A program made the translations under genes and the position numbers. From the NCBI GenBank assembly GCA_003218935.1, contig QHPA01000424.1, positions 1 to 6,621 on the forward strand: 6,621 bases of DNA, given 5' to 3'. Position 1 is the first letter of the stretch; each line of letters starts with the position of its first letter. Source of the DNA: Verrucomicrobiota bacterium. Lineage in GTDB: Bacteria; Verrucomicrobiota; Verrucomicrobiia; Limisphaerales; AV2. Shown here in pieces: positions 1 to 5,170 of the stretch. A model generated the notes under the pieces. It made no database searches, was not told where the DNA came from, and was given only the letters and a program-made list of their open reading frames with translations.

Positions 1-46
1 GACCGAATACGGCAACGTCGTCGCCGCGCCGATTGAGAAAGGTTGA
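1..46 (+). CDS. C-terminal tail of an upstream gene (partial)
   Basis: Reading from base 2, an open frame encodes TEYGNVVAAPIEKG and stops with TGA at 44-46. Codons mostly end in G or C, as expected of coding sequence here, and the next gene starts 81 bp later on the same strand. Only 14 residues are visible, so neither family nor function can be named. It could also be a chance open frame at the edge. Confidence 0.4.
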   Translation, partial: TEYGNVVAAPIEKG

Positions 47-80
47 GCCGATGGTAATCTGGAGGCTTCCAATCCGCAAA

Positions 81-98
81 GCGAGAGTCGATACTCGC
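81..98. other. Short hairpin upstream of the sigma-factor gene
   Basis: GCGAG at 81-85 can pair with CTCGC at 94-98 around an 8-base loop, about 30 bp before the ATG at 128. There is no T-run after it. A 5-bp stem can occur by chance, so this is noted only because it is the only structure in the leader. Confidence 0.15.
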
Positions 99-127
99 AA
101 GGCTTTCGTTAGTACAGATGAGCGCTT

Positions 128-817
128 ATGTTCGCTTCCGGAGACATTGCGTCCAACGCCGACGCATCGCAGTCTGGCTTAGCTGAGTGGAATGTCGCGC
201 GGCGGGCTGGTCAAAATCCCTCCGTTCAGGCAAGACAGGCACTGGAACATTTGTGTCGCACCTACCGATATGCTGTCTATGCTTACGTGCACCAAGAGGC
301 CGTTGATGTCACGGAGGCGGAGCGCGTGACGCAGAAGTTCTTCGCTTGGTTCCTCGAAGAAAGAAATCTTGCGCGTCTGGCCCACGCCAATGGCAAATTC
401 CGGAGTTGTTTATTGGCGGCGCTCAGAGATTACCTGGCAATCGAATGGCCCCGCGGCAATGGAAGTGAGACGGCTTTCGGTTCGGACTCCGAATGCATTT
501 ATGACCAGATATGGGCGCTGGCAGTGCGGCACGAAGCCCTGGCCCGGTTGCGGGAAGAATACGTTGCTGCCGGCAAGGTTCACCAATTCGACCAATTGAA
601 AGCGTTTCTGTCGAACGATCGCACTGACTGGGTCGCGGCTCACGGGGTTTCCCCCTTGCTGAGGAACCCAGGCGGGGCAATTGCGGTCGCGGTCGCAGCG
701 GACCGTCTGCGCCTTCGTTACGGCGAACTCGTTCGGGCTCAAATTGCTCGAATAGTTATTTCTCCCGCTGACCTCGAAGCAGAAATGCAACATCTATTCG
801 AGGTTTTCCAGCGGTAA
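128..817 (+). CDS. ECF-type RNA polymerase sigma factor, diverged (Verrucomicrobia/Planctomycete large type)
   Basis: A 229-aa protein resembling the large ECF-like sigma-70 family common in Verrucomicrobia, Planctomycetes and Acidobacteria, which directs RNA polymerase to alternative promoters. The region-2 hallmarks are visible: ALEHLCRTYRYAVYAYV (about 38-54), a degraded 'DLTQ-EFF' motif as RVTQKFFAWFLE (66-77), and GKFRSCLLAALRDYLAIEW (89-107). The C-terminal part keeps ALARLREEYVAAGK (137-150), LKAFLS (157-162), RLRLRYGELVRAQIARIV (193-210) and the tail EMQHLFEVFQ. Two things are odd. The linker between the EW motif (106-107) and YDQIWAL (125-131) is much shorter than I expect and lacks the usual KRGGG-like stretch. 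The helix-turn-helix of region 4 (about 168-192) looks altered, with Gly/Pro-rich residues and an apparent small insertion before RLRLRY. It may be a specialised or decaying sigma factor. No strong ribosome-binding site precedes the ATG. No serine/threonine kinase or anti-sigma gene is adjacent in the window. Confidence 0.8.
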   Translation: MFASGDIASNADASQSGLAEWNVARRAGQNPSVQARQALEHLCRTYRYAVYAYVHQEAVDVTEAERVTQKFFAWFLEERNLARLAHANGKFRSCLLAALRDYLAIEWPRGNGSETAFGSDSECIYDQIWALAVRHEALARLREEYVAAGKVHQFDQLKAFLSNDRTDWVAAHGVSPLLRNPGGAIAVAVAADRLRLRYGELVRAQIARIVISPADLEAEMQHLFEVFQR

Positions 818-876
818 GCAACCGAGCCGGGATCACGAATTGAATTTGGCCATGCTCCGCTCCCGAACGCTCCTTT

Positions 877-2559
877 GTGAACGTGCCACCGAAACAATTT
901 CGTCATTGGTCTGATCCCTGGTTCGCGAACGGGCGATTCAAACTGAGCCTGCTTCTGCTCGCGCTCTTGGCGCTTCCAGCTCAACTCGGACGCGGCGCGG
1001 GTCTGGACTGCTGGCTCTACTGCTCCAGGAATCTTTGGGTAGATAAGAACATCGACGATTTGGAAGCCTTGTTCCGTCGCGCTGCGAACGCCGGTTACAC
1101 CCACGCGCTCCTGGCCGATTCCAAGTTTGCCAAACTCGGCGATATGGACGCGCACTATTTCCGGAACGTCGAGCGGGTGAAGCAGCTTGCCGCGGAATTG
1201 CATCTCGAAATAGTTCCGGCGCTTTTTCCCATCGGCTACTCCAACGATCTGCTTTGGCACGACCCGAACCTGATCGAGGCGTTGCCCGTACGCGACGCGC
1301 CGTTCGTGGTGCAGGACGGTGTCGCCCGACTGCAACCGGACCAGGCTGTCAGGATCAAGGGAGGCGACTTTTCCGATTTGAAGCAGTGGGACTGGAAGGA
1401 CGACATCGTCCAGCCGGACGGCGGCGCCGCGCTTATCCGCGATCCGAAAGGTCAGAATGCCCGCGTAGTGCAAAAGCTCAGACTCACACCGTTTCGCCAA
1501 TACCATTTTTCGGTCCGCGTCCGGACGCAGGACTTCCATGGGCCGCCGGAGGTGAAGCTGCTGGCCGGCAACCGCGCGCTGAACCACAACTATCTTGGCG
1601 TGAAACCGACTCAGGATTGGACCACGCACCACGTGGTTTTCAACTCGCTCGAGAACGCCGATGCCAATCTTTATCTCGGCTGTTGGGGCGGCGGCACCGG
1701 ATCGCTTTGGTTCGACGACGCGAAGCTGGAAGAAGTGGGGCTGCTGAATCTGGTTCGTCGCGAAGGCGCGCCTTTGTCGGTCCACACCACCGGTGGCAAA
1801 GAGCTTATCGAAGGCCGTGACTTCGAGAGAGTCGATGATCCACACATGGGCAACCGATTGTGGAAAGGTTCCTACGACATCTATCACGAGCCGCCGATCA
1901 TCAAAACTTCGCTTCCGAACGGCACACGCTTGCGCGTCTCGTACTACCACGCCGTGACTGTTTACGACGACCAGGCCGTGATGTGTCCCTCCGAGCCGAA
2001 GACAGTCGAATTGCTCCGCGACCAGGCCAAACGAATGCATGCCGCCTGGGGAGCCAAAGGCTACCTGATGTCACACGACGAAATCCGCGTGTGGAACTGG
2101 TGCGACGCCTGCCAGCGCCGCCATCTGGACGCCGGCGCCCTCCTCGCGGACAACGTGAAGACCTGCATCCAAATCCTGCGCGATCCCGCCGTCGCGGGAC
2201 CGGCGGTGCGACTCTATGTCTGGAGCGACATGTTCGACCCGCAGCACAATGCGCACAAAGACTATTACCTCGTCCACGGCGACCTCTCTGGTTCATGGGT
2301 GGGACTCGATAAAGAAGTCACCATTGTCAATTGGAACTTCGACAAGCGGAGCGACAGCTTGAAATGGTTCGCCGACCGGGGCAATCGTCAACTCATCGCC
2401 GGTTATTACGACGCCGGTCCGGACCAGATCCGCGCCTGGCTTGAATCAGCCAAAGGTGTCAAGGGGATAACCGGCGCGATGTTCACCACGTGGCAGAACA
2501 GATACGACGATTTGGAACGGTTCGCCAAAGTTGTGAGCGTATTCTCACCAGGAAATTGA
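877..2559 (+). CDS. Secreted GH20-like TIM-barrel hydrolase with an inserted beta-sandwich domain
   Basis: A 560-aa exported protein. Residues 20-40 (RFKLSLLLLALLALPAQLG) form a signal peptide. A TIM-barrel-like first half begins with LDCWLYCSRNLWVDK (43-57) and the strand-like segments YTHALLADSK and LEIVPALFPIGY (110-121). Residues about 160-290 look like an inserted carbohydrate-binding beta-sandwich of the CBM4/9 type: FRQYHFSVRVRTQ, then a closing SLWFDDAKLEEV (276-287). The barrel resumes with GYLMSHDEIRVWNW (395-408), where the adjacent D401-E402 resembles the catalytic Asp-Glu pair of family 20 beta-N-acetylhexosaminidases. Later aromatic-rich strands are RLYVWSDMF (445-453), VTIVNWNFD (481-489) and MFTTWQNRY (535-543). 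A CDAC pair (409-412) follows the putative catalytic site. The substrate is unknown; a glycan cleaved outside the cytoplasm is an inference. The start is taken as GTG 877; GTG 883 is equally possible, and an in-frame TGA at 841-843 limits any extension. No clear Shine-Dalgarno is seen. It lies 59 bp after the sigma-factor gene on the same strand and could be co-transcribed. Confidence 0.7.
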   Translation: MNVPPKQFRHWSDPWFANGRFKLSLLLLALLALPAQLGRGAGLDCWLYCSRNLWVDKNIDDLEALFRRAANAGYTHALLADSKFAKLGDMDAHYFRNVERVKQLAAELHLEIVPALFPIGYSNDLLWHDPNLIEALPVRDAPFVVQDGVARLQPDQAVRIKGGDFSDLKQWDWKDDIVQPDGGAALIRDPKGQNARVVQKLRLTPFRQYHFSVRVRTQDFHGPPEVKLLAGNRALNHNYLGVKPTQDWTTHHVVFNSLENADANLYLGCWGGGTGSLWFDDAKLEEVGLLNLVRREGAPLSVHTTGGKELIEGRDFERVDDPHMGNRLWKGSYDIYHEPPIIKTSLPNGTRLRVSYYHAVTVYDDQAVMCPSEPKTVELLRDQAKRMHAAWGAKGYLMSHDEIRVWNWCDACQRRHLDAGALLADNVKTCIQILRDPAVAGPAVRLYVWSDMFDPQHNAHKDYYLVHGDLSGSWVGLDKEVTIVNWNFDKRSDSLKWFADRGNRQLIAGYYDAGPDQIRAWLESAKGVKGITGAMFTTWQNRYDDLERFAKVVSVFSPGN

Positions 2560-2577
2560 AGCTGCGATGATAGGGCC

Positions 2578-2591
2578 CGGTGTCCTCACCG
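2578..2591. terminator. Short hairpin after the hydrolase gene, weak terminator candidate
   Basis: CGGTG at 2578-2582 pairs with CACCG at 2587-2591 around a TCCT loop, 18 bp after the hydrolase stop codon. No T-run follows on either strand, so it does not meet the usual rho-independent pattern. The surrounding GC-rich text (2573-2620) has the feel of a dispersed repeat, but only one copy is present here. Confidence 0.2.
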
Positions 2592-2651
2592 AGCCGTGGC
2601 GTCTCCGGCGCGCTGAATACATATATCCGAAGTGCGTCCTGCCTTAAGCAA

Positions 2652-3008
2652 TCAAACATCGATCACCGGTCCCTGGTTCTGCGATCCGGCGGTCTGTTGC
2701 TTCTTGCGAAGTGAAACCACCAGCGCGACGCAAGCGGTCCAGGTGGGCAGCATGTCAACGAGGGGAATGAATTCGAGGGCAAACGTGGGCAGGAGCAGAG
2801 GATGGAAACCAATCACCCGCCAGGTAAGGAACATCGCGGCGACGTCAATGATTTCATCGGCGAACGCCCAGCCCAACGGCCCCAACAATATTTGCAAGGC
2901 ATCCGCTGTGATCGCCACGGCGTAAGCCAGTGTCCACCGATGACTTCGATCGGTGGAGCACCTAAGGCATTTACACTCTGCCCACGAACCCGGAGGAACA
3001 TTCAACAT
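2652..3008 (-). CDS. Small integral membrane protein, unknown function
   Basis: The conserved part (about 95 aa, from the RWTLAYAVAI segment to the C-terminus) reads as a natural membrane protein with about four hydrophobic stretches: LAYAVAITADALQILLGPLG, IIDVAAMFLTWRVIGF, HPLLLPTFALEFIPLVDMLP and WTACVALVVSL, followed by a basic tail LRKKQQ. Conserved-looking acidic residues lie in or near the helices: the D of TADALQ, the DE of FADEIID and the E of ALEFIP. I recall similar ~100-aa proteins in Proteobacteria and Verrucomicrobia with no assigned function. The start is uncertain. The nearest in-frame ATG is 3008-3006, which gives 118 aa but lies inside the palindromic repeat at 3004-3093. CTG 2930-2928 would fit the conserved N-terminus better, and GTG 2918-2916 would remove half of the first helix. 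The original start may have been lost when the repeat arrived. The reading frame stays open upstream to about 3299, but that part is repeat-derived and not counted. Confidence 0.6.
   Translation of the reverse strand: MLNVPPGSWAECKCLRCSTDRSHRWTLAYAVAITADALQILLGPLGWAFADEIIDVAAMFLTWRVIGFHPLLLPTFALEFIPLVDMLPTWTACVALVVSLRKKQQTAGSQNQGPVIDV
2931..2961 (-). other. Strong hairpin at the 5' end of the membrane-protein gene
   Basis: CCACCGAT at 2935-2942 pairs perfectly with ATCGGTGG at 2950-2957 around a 7-base loop. The stem extends by four more pairs (GTGT with A-CAC) with one bulged base. On the minus strand it sits just before the codons for the conserved RWTLAY segment, where an RNA hairpin could mask translation initiation if the real start is CTG 2930. 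It may equally be the end of an inserted repeat. The pairing is seen directly; any function is inference. Confidence 0.35.
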
Positions 3009-3093
3009 CGAACATCCAACGCCGAGCATCGAATAGCAGCGCGAATCCTCCCTCACTTCAGGGTTCGGTGTTGGATGTTGGACGTTCGATGTT
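3004..3093. repeat. Dispersed palindromic repeat, 30-bp arms
   Basis: The left arm 3004-3033 and the right arm 3064-3093 are imperfect reverse complements, separated by a 30-bp spacer. Both arms are built from a short internal unit (AACATCGAAC / AACATCCAAC), so each arm is also quasi-repetitive. When translated, such elements give strings like NVQHPTPN and SMLGVGCSML, which I recall as false protein extensions in Verrucomicrobia genomes; this is memory, not a search. It supplies the ATG used for the minus-strand membrane protein and a false upstream extension of the isomerase. Confidence 0.75.
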
Positions 3094-3147
3094 TTCCCTC
3101 GGTTCGGGGTTTCAAACGCGCGAATTTTCATTTCGCGGACATCTTTC

Positions 3148-3232
3148 CCATGAACCGCCCCCTCACCCCGTCCCTCTCCCCCTCCGAGGGGGGGAGAGGG
3201 TGCCCGAAGGGCGGGTGAGGGGTGGTTCATGG
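3148..3232. repeat. Dispersed palindromic repeat, 85 bp, CT/GA-rich
   Basis: CCATGAACC at 3148-3156 pairs with GGTTCATGG at 3224-3232. Between them CCCCTCACCC and TCCCTCTCCCC on the left match GGGTGAGGGG and GGGGAGAGGG on the right, with a small asymmetric bulge (about 3201-3210) on the right side. The whole can fold into one long hairpin. Elements of this composition are common dispersed repeats in Verrucomicrobia and other environmental bacteria, as far as I recall. It lies 70 bp before the isomerase ATG, in the divergent intergenic region, where it could insulate the two promoters or end antisense transcripts. Confidence 0.75.
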
Positions 3233-3301
3233 TCTCAATGCGCGCGAAAGCGCCGGAAATTCTCTTCCTGGACGGAGGCGAATCTGGTAATTCCGACAAC
3301 T

Positions 3302-4222
3302 ATGAAAACCCAATCCATCTCCAGACGAGAATTCCTCAAAACCAGCGCCACGGCCGCTCTCGCGGCCACGACGTCGGACAATCTTTTAGCCGCAGGAGAA
3401 TACGGCGGGAACAGAATTCCGTTCGGCCTTCAGCTCTATTCGGTTCGCAACGAGTGCGCGAAGGACCTGGACGGCACCGTCGCTGCCGTGGCCAAGATGG
3501 GCTACAAGGCCGTCGAGTTCGCCGGCTATTGCGGACGCGATGCAAAGGCCCTGCGCAAGCTGCTCGACGACGTCGGCCTTAGATGTTGCGGCACGCACAT
3601 CGGCCTCGACACCTTGCTCGGCGAGAACCTCCCGAAGACCGTCGAGTTCAACCAAACCCTCGGCAACAAGTTCCTTATCGTGCCGAGTCTGCCGGAGAAA
3701 TACACCAAGACCCATCAGGGCTGGCTGGAGGCCGCCGATGTCTTCAGCGAACTGGCGGACAAGGTGAAGCCACATGGGATGCGCGTCGGTTACCATAACC
3801 ACAACATAGAATTCACGCCCATAGACGGCGAGGTGCCCTGGGACACGTTTTTCAACCGGGCGAAGAAGGAAGTCGTGATTCAGTTCGACACCGGCAACGG
3901 TGCGGCAGTGGGAGGCGATCCCGTCGTTTATCTCAAGAAGTTTCCGGGCCGCGTCGCCAGCGTCCATGTGAAGCCCTACTCGAAAACCAAACCCAAAGCG
4001 CTGATCGGCGACGACGAACATCCTTGGAAAGAGATTTTCCATATTTGCGAGACCACCGCCGGGGTGGAGTGGTACATCATCGAATACGAAAGCGACGCTT
4101 TCGACGGTAGCAAAGCGTCGCCCTCGACGAGAGGCCTCAGCGTGGCGTCCCTGCGCTTGATTCCTGATGTCGCACGCCTAAAAGCATGTTTACCTTGCGG
4201 CTTGCCGAAATGCTCGGGTTAA
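3302..4222 (+). CDS. Tat-exported sugar phosphate isomerase/epimerase-like protein, C-terminus replaced
   Basis: The protein belongs to the xylose isomerase-like TIM-barrel family (AP endonuclease 2 fold). These are usually divalent-metal enzymes acting on sugars, but the reaction here is unknown. The N-terminus carries a twin-arginine signal, SRREFLKT (7-14), followed by an Ala-rich segment, so folded export to the periplasm is likely. Barrel landmarks are FGLQLYSVR (41-49), GYKAVEFAGY (67-76) with E72, CGTHIGLD, RVGYHNHNIEF (161-171), VVIQFDTGN (191-199) with D196, VASVHVKPYSK (218-228) with H222, and GVEWYIIEYESD (254-265) with E261. These are the expected strand ends and metal ligands. 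After residue 266 the family-like sequence stops and about 40 unrelated, Cys/Leu-rich residues run to the stop codon. The normal tail (YPPLVSVEKTLE, ending in WGKC) is found at 4920-4982 instead. An intact product would be about 286 aa. ATG 3302 is chosen because Tat signals start here; the open frame upstream is repeat DNA. The product lacks its final helix and may be unstable or inactive. Confidence 0.8.
   Translation: MKTQSISRREFLKTSATAALAATTSDNLLAAGEYGGNRIPFGLQLYSVRNECAKDLDGTVAAVAKMGYKAVEFAGYCGRDAKALRKLLDDVGLRCCGTHIGLDTLLGENLPKTVEFNQTLGNKFLIVPSLPEKYTKTHQGWLEAADVFSELADKVKPHGMRVGYHNHNIEFTPIDGEVPWDTFFNRAKKEVVIQFDTGNGAAVGGDPVVYLKKFPGRVASVHVKPYSKTKPKALIGDDEHPWKEIFHICETTAGVEWYIIEYESDAFDGSKASPSTRGLSVASLRLIPDVARLKACLPCGLPKCSG
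4052..4100 (+). repeat. Direct repeat copy A: last conserved isomerase segment, in frame
   Basis: This 49-bp stretch encodes TTAGVEWYIIEYESDA within the isomerase gene and is repeated at 4871-4920. The two copies differ at four third-codon positions (ACC/ACG, GGG/GGC, AGC/AGT, GCT/GCC) and by one extra T in copy B. Similarity ends abruptly just after this stretch. Confidence 0.85.
4093..4120. repeat. Inverted repeat (9-bp stem) at the isomerase breakpoint
   Basis: CGACGCTTT at 4093-4101 is the exact reverse complement of AAAGCGTCG at 4112-4120, with a 10-base loop. The left arm overlaps the end of the conserved isomerase sequence, so the palindrome straddles the point where homology to the downstream tail copy ends. 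It could be the target or end of an inserted element, or part of a dispersed repeat covering about 4093-4231. Confidence 0.6.
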
Positions 4223-4238
4223 GGCTACATTATGCCCG

Positions 4239-4475
4239 ATGAAGCTGCGAACCGATCTGCTCGCAAAGCTCACTCCGGCGATGATTCTAGAGGGCGTGGT
4301 GATGAACACTCACCGCTACAAGCCCGAGCCGCGTTTATCCAAAACTGGAGTTGGGAGTTTGTCGTCAGCTTCAACCGCGGAGCGTGCGAAAGAGGACGCT
4401 CTCAGCACGGCCATAATCAGGAAACTCATCAGAAGGTCCGGGACGAATGGGAAGAAACGCGTCACCAAACGCTGA
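4239..4475 (+). CDS. Small basic protein, 78 aa, unknown function
   Basis: The frame has natural codon use and composition, unlike the Arg/Gly/His-rich overlapping frame. The protein starts MKLRTDLLAKLTPAMILEGV and has a central KPEPRLSKTGVGSLSS (28-43) and a strongly basic C-terminal half, STAERAKEDALS then IIRKLIRRSGTNGKKRVTKR (59-78). The charge pattern suggests nucleic-acid or ribosome contact, but this is inference. I do not recognise a named domain. ATG 4239 is preferred; an overlapping ATG at 4232 is in another frame. A weak TAAGG lies at 4219-4223. The gene ends in CTGA, overlapping the likely start of the next gene by 4 bp, so the two are probably translated together. It lies in the segment separating the isomerase from its displaced tail. 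Confidence 0.6.
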   Translation: MKLRTDLLAKLTPAMILEGVVMNTHRYKPEPRLSKTGVGSLSSASTAERAKEDALSTAIIRKLIRRSGTNGKKRVTKR

Positions 4476-4858
4476 CCCTTCTCGAAACACTCGACTTCCT
4501 TTTTCGCTGTCATCGCGCCGCGCCGTTTCTTTTCTTCAACGGCAACACCTTCGCCGAAATCGCCCGCAGACTGGTTGACGTGCTCTTCGCGGACCTGCCC
4601 CTGGCACGCCGCCACGATGCCGCCTCGCTCGCGGCCCACTACGTCGCTGGCGTGCTCGACCGTGATTCGATGACGGGAGGCATCGAGGCGCTCAGTGAAG
4701 CCGCCGATTTTCGGCCCGGCGACCGTGTCCGAACCTTGAAAGGCTCACGCAAAGGGGTGGTGCGTCGCATCCTGACCGATGGCCGCGTCGCGTGGCTGCC
4801 GGACGGGAACAAAGCCGAATTGATAGCTTTGCCGGAAAGCCTGCTGCACGAAAGATGA
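4472..4858 (+). CDS. 128-aa protein with C-terminal KOW/SH3-like segment, unknown function, probable CTG start
   Basis: From CTG 4472 the protein reads TLLETLDFLFRCHRAAPFLF, then FFNGNTFAEIARRLVDVLFADL, an alpha-helical region (44-77) with SLAAHYVAGVLDRDSM (52-67), and finally PGDRVRTLKGSRKGVVRRI (82-100) with DGRVAW (103-108) and LPESLL (120-125). That last part resembles small KOW/SH3-like beta barrels, which often bind RNA or protein. The frame is open back to ATG 4232, but the first 80 codons of that longer version look like a shadow of the 78-aa gene, and no ATG, GTG or TTG occurs in between. The CTG overlapping the previous stop codon as CTGA mimics the common ATGA coupling, so I favour this start. 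An alternative is a frameshift joining both frames into one ~206-aa protein. The family is not recognised by name. Confidence 0.6.
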   Translation: MTLLETLDFLFRCHRAAPFLFFNGNTFAEIARRLVDVLFADLPLARRHDAASLAAHYVAGVLDRDSMTGGIEALSEAADFRPGDRVRTLKGSRKGVVRRILTDGRVAWLPDGNKAELIALPESLLHER

Positions 4859-4870
4859 CTTTCAAAACTT

Positions 4871-4982
4871 ACGACCGCCGGCGTGGAGTTGGTACATCAT
4901 CGAATACGAAAGTGACGCCTACCCGCCGCTCGTCAGCGTGGAGAAAACGCTCGAAGTCATGCGGCGCTGGGGCAAGTGTTGA
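4871..4982 (+). pseudogene. Displaced 3' end of the isomerase gene (remnant)
   Basis: This remnant begins with direct repeat copy B (4871-4920), matching 4052-4100. One extra T, making GAGTTGG where copy A has GAGTGG (4887-4892), throws it out of frame. After the frameshift it reads YPPLVSVEKTLE...WGKC and stops at TGA 4980-4982, exactly the kind of C-terminal helix the upstream isomerase lacks. There is no start codon or body of its own, so it cannot be translated as an isomerase. All four base substitutions relative to copy A are silent, which points to time spent as part of a functional gene before the break. Confidence 0.8.
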
Positions 4983-5122
4983 ACGGGTGAAGCGATTCCA
5001 GACGAATCAGGGCTTCCTGACACTTCCAATGCTTCTCAGCTGACCCCGGATTTGTCGCAGGCCCGGCCCGCCTTTTACGGCGCCGACGACAGCAAACCTA
5101 GGGAAACACCTACCCTCCGGGC

Positions 5123-5139
5123 AGGAAAAGGCATTTCCT
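5123..5139. other. Short inverted repeat upstream of the secreted-protein gene
   Basis: AGGAAA at 5123-5128 and TTTCCT at 5134-5139 are reverse complements with a 5-base spacer, 31 bp before the ATG at 5171. It could be a leader hairpin or a repressor site. The rest of the 188-bp gap (4983-5170) shows no other feature I can support, and no clear promoter boxes. Confidence 0.2.
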
Positions 5140-5170
5140 TTCAGCAGTCGCTGCGCTAAATTCCTGACCT

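Noticed and set aside
739..2040. Long minus-strand open frame opposite the hydrolase gene (433 codons)
   Set aside because: It is antisense to a convincing secreted protein, has Arg/Val/His-rich shadow composition and no recognisable domain; long antisense frames are common at this GC content.
2632..2925. 97-codon plus-strand frame
   Set aside because: It lies opposite the membrane-protein gene, whose hydrophobic periodicity is far more gene-like.
3242..3253. GCGC-GAAA-GCGC mini hairpin before the isomerase
   Set aside because: A 4-bp stem in GC-rich DNA is expected by chance and has no supporting context.
3009..3299. Upstream extension of the minus-strand membrane protein
   Set aside because: The sequence is the reverse reading of the same repeats and does not resemble a membrane-protein N-terminus.
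3068..3301. Upstream in-frame extension of the isomerase
   Set aside because: These 78 codons translate the two palindromic repeats; the Tat signal begins at the ATG at 3302.
4052..4920. Simple transposon insertion with a ~50-bp target-site duplication
   Set aside because: The copies differ at four silent sites plus an indel, no transposase is present between them, and I found no terminal inverted repeats at the segment ends.
4792..5043. 83-codon plus-strand frame across the isomerase remnant
   Set aside because: It is a shifted reading of the 128-aa gene end and the isomerase tail, with shadow-like Arg/Ser-rich composition.
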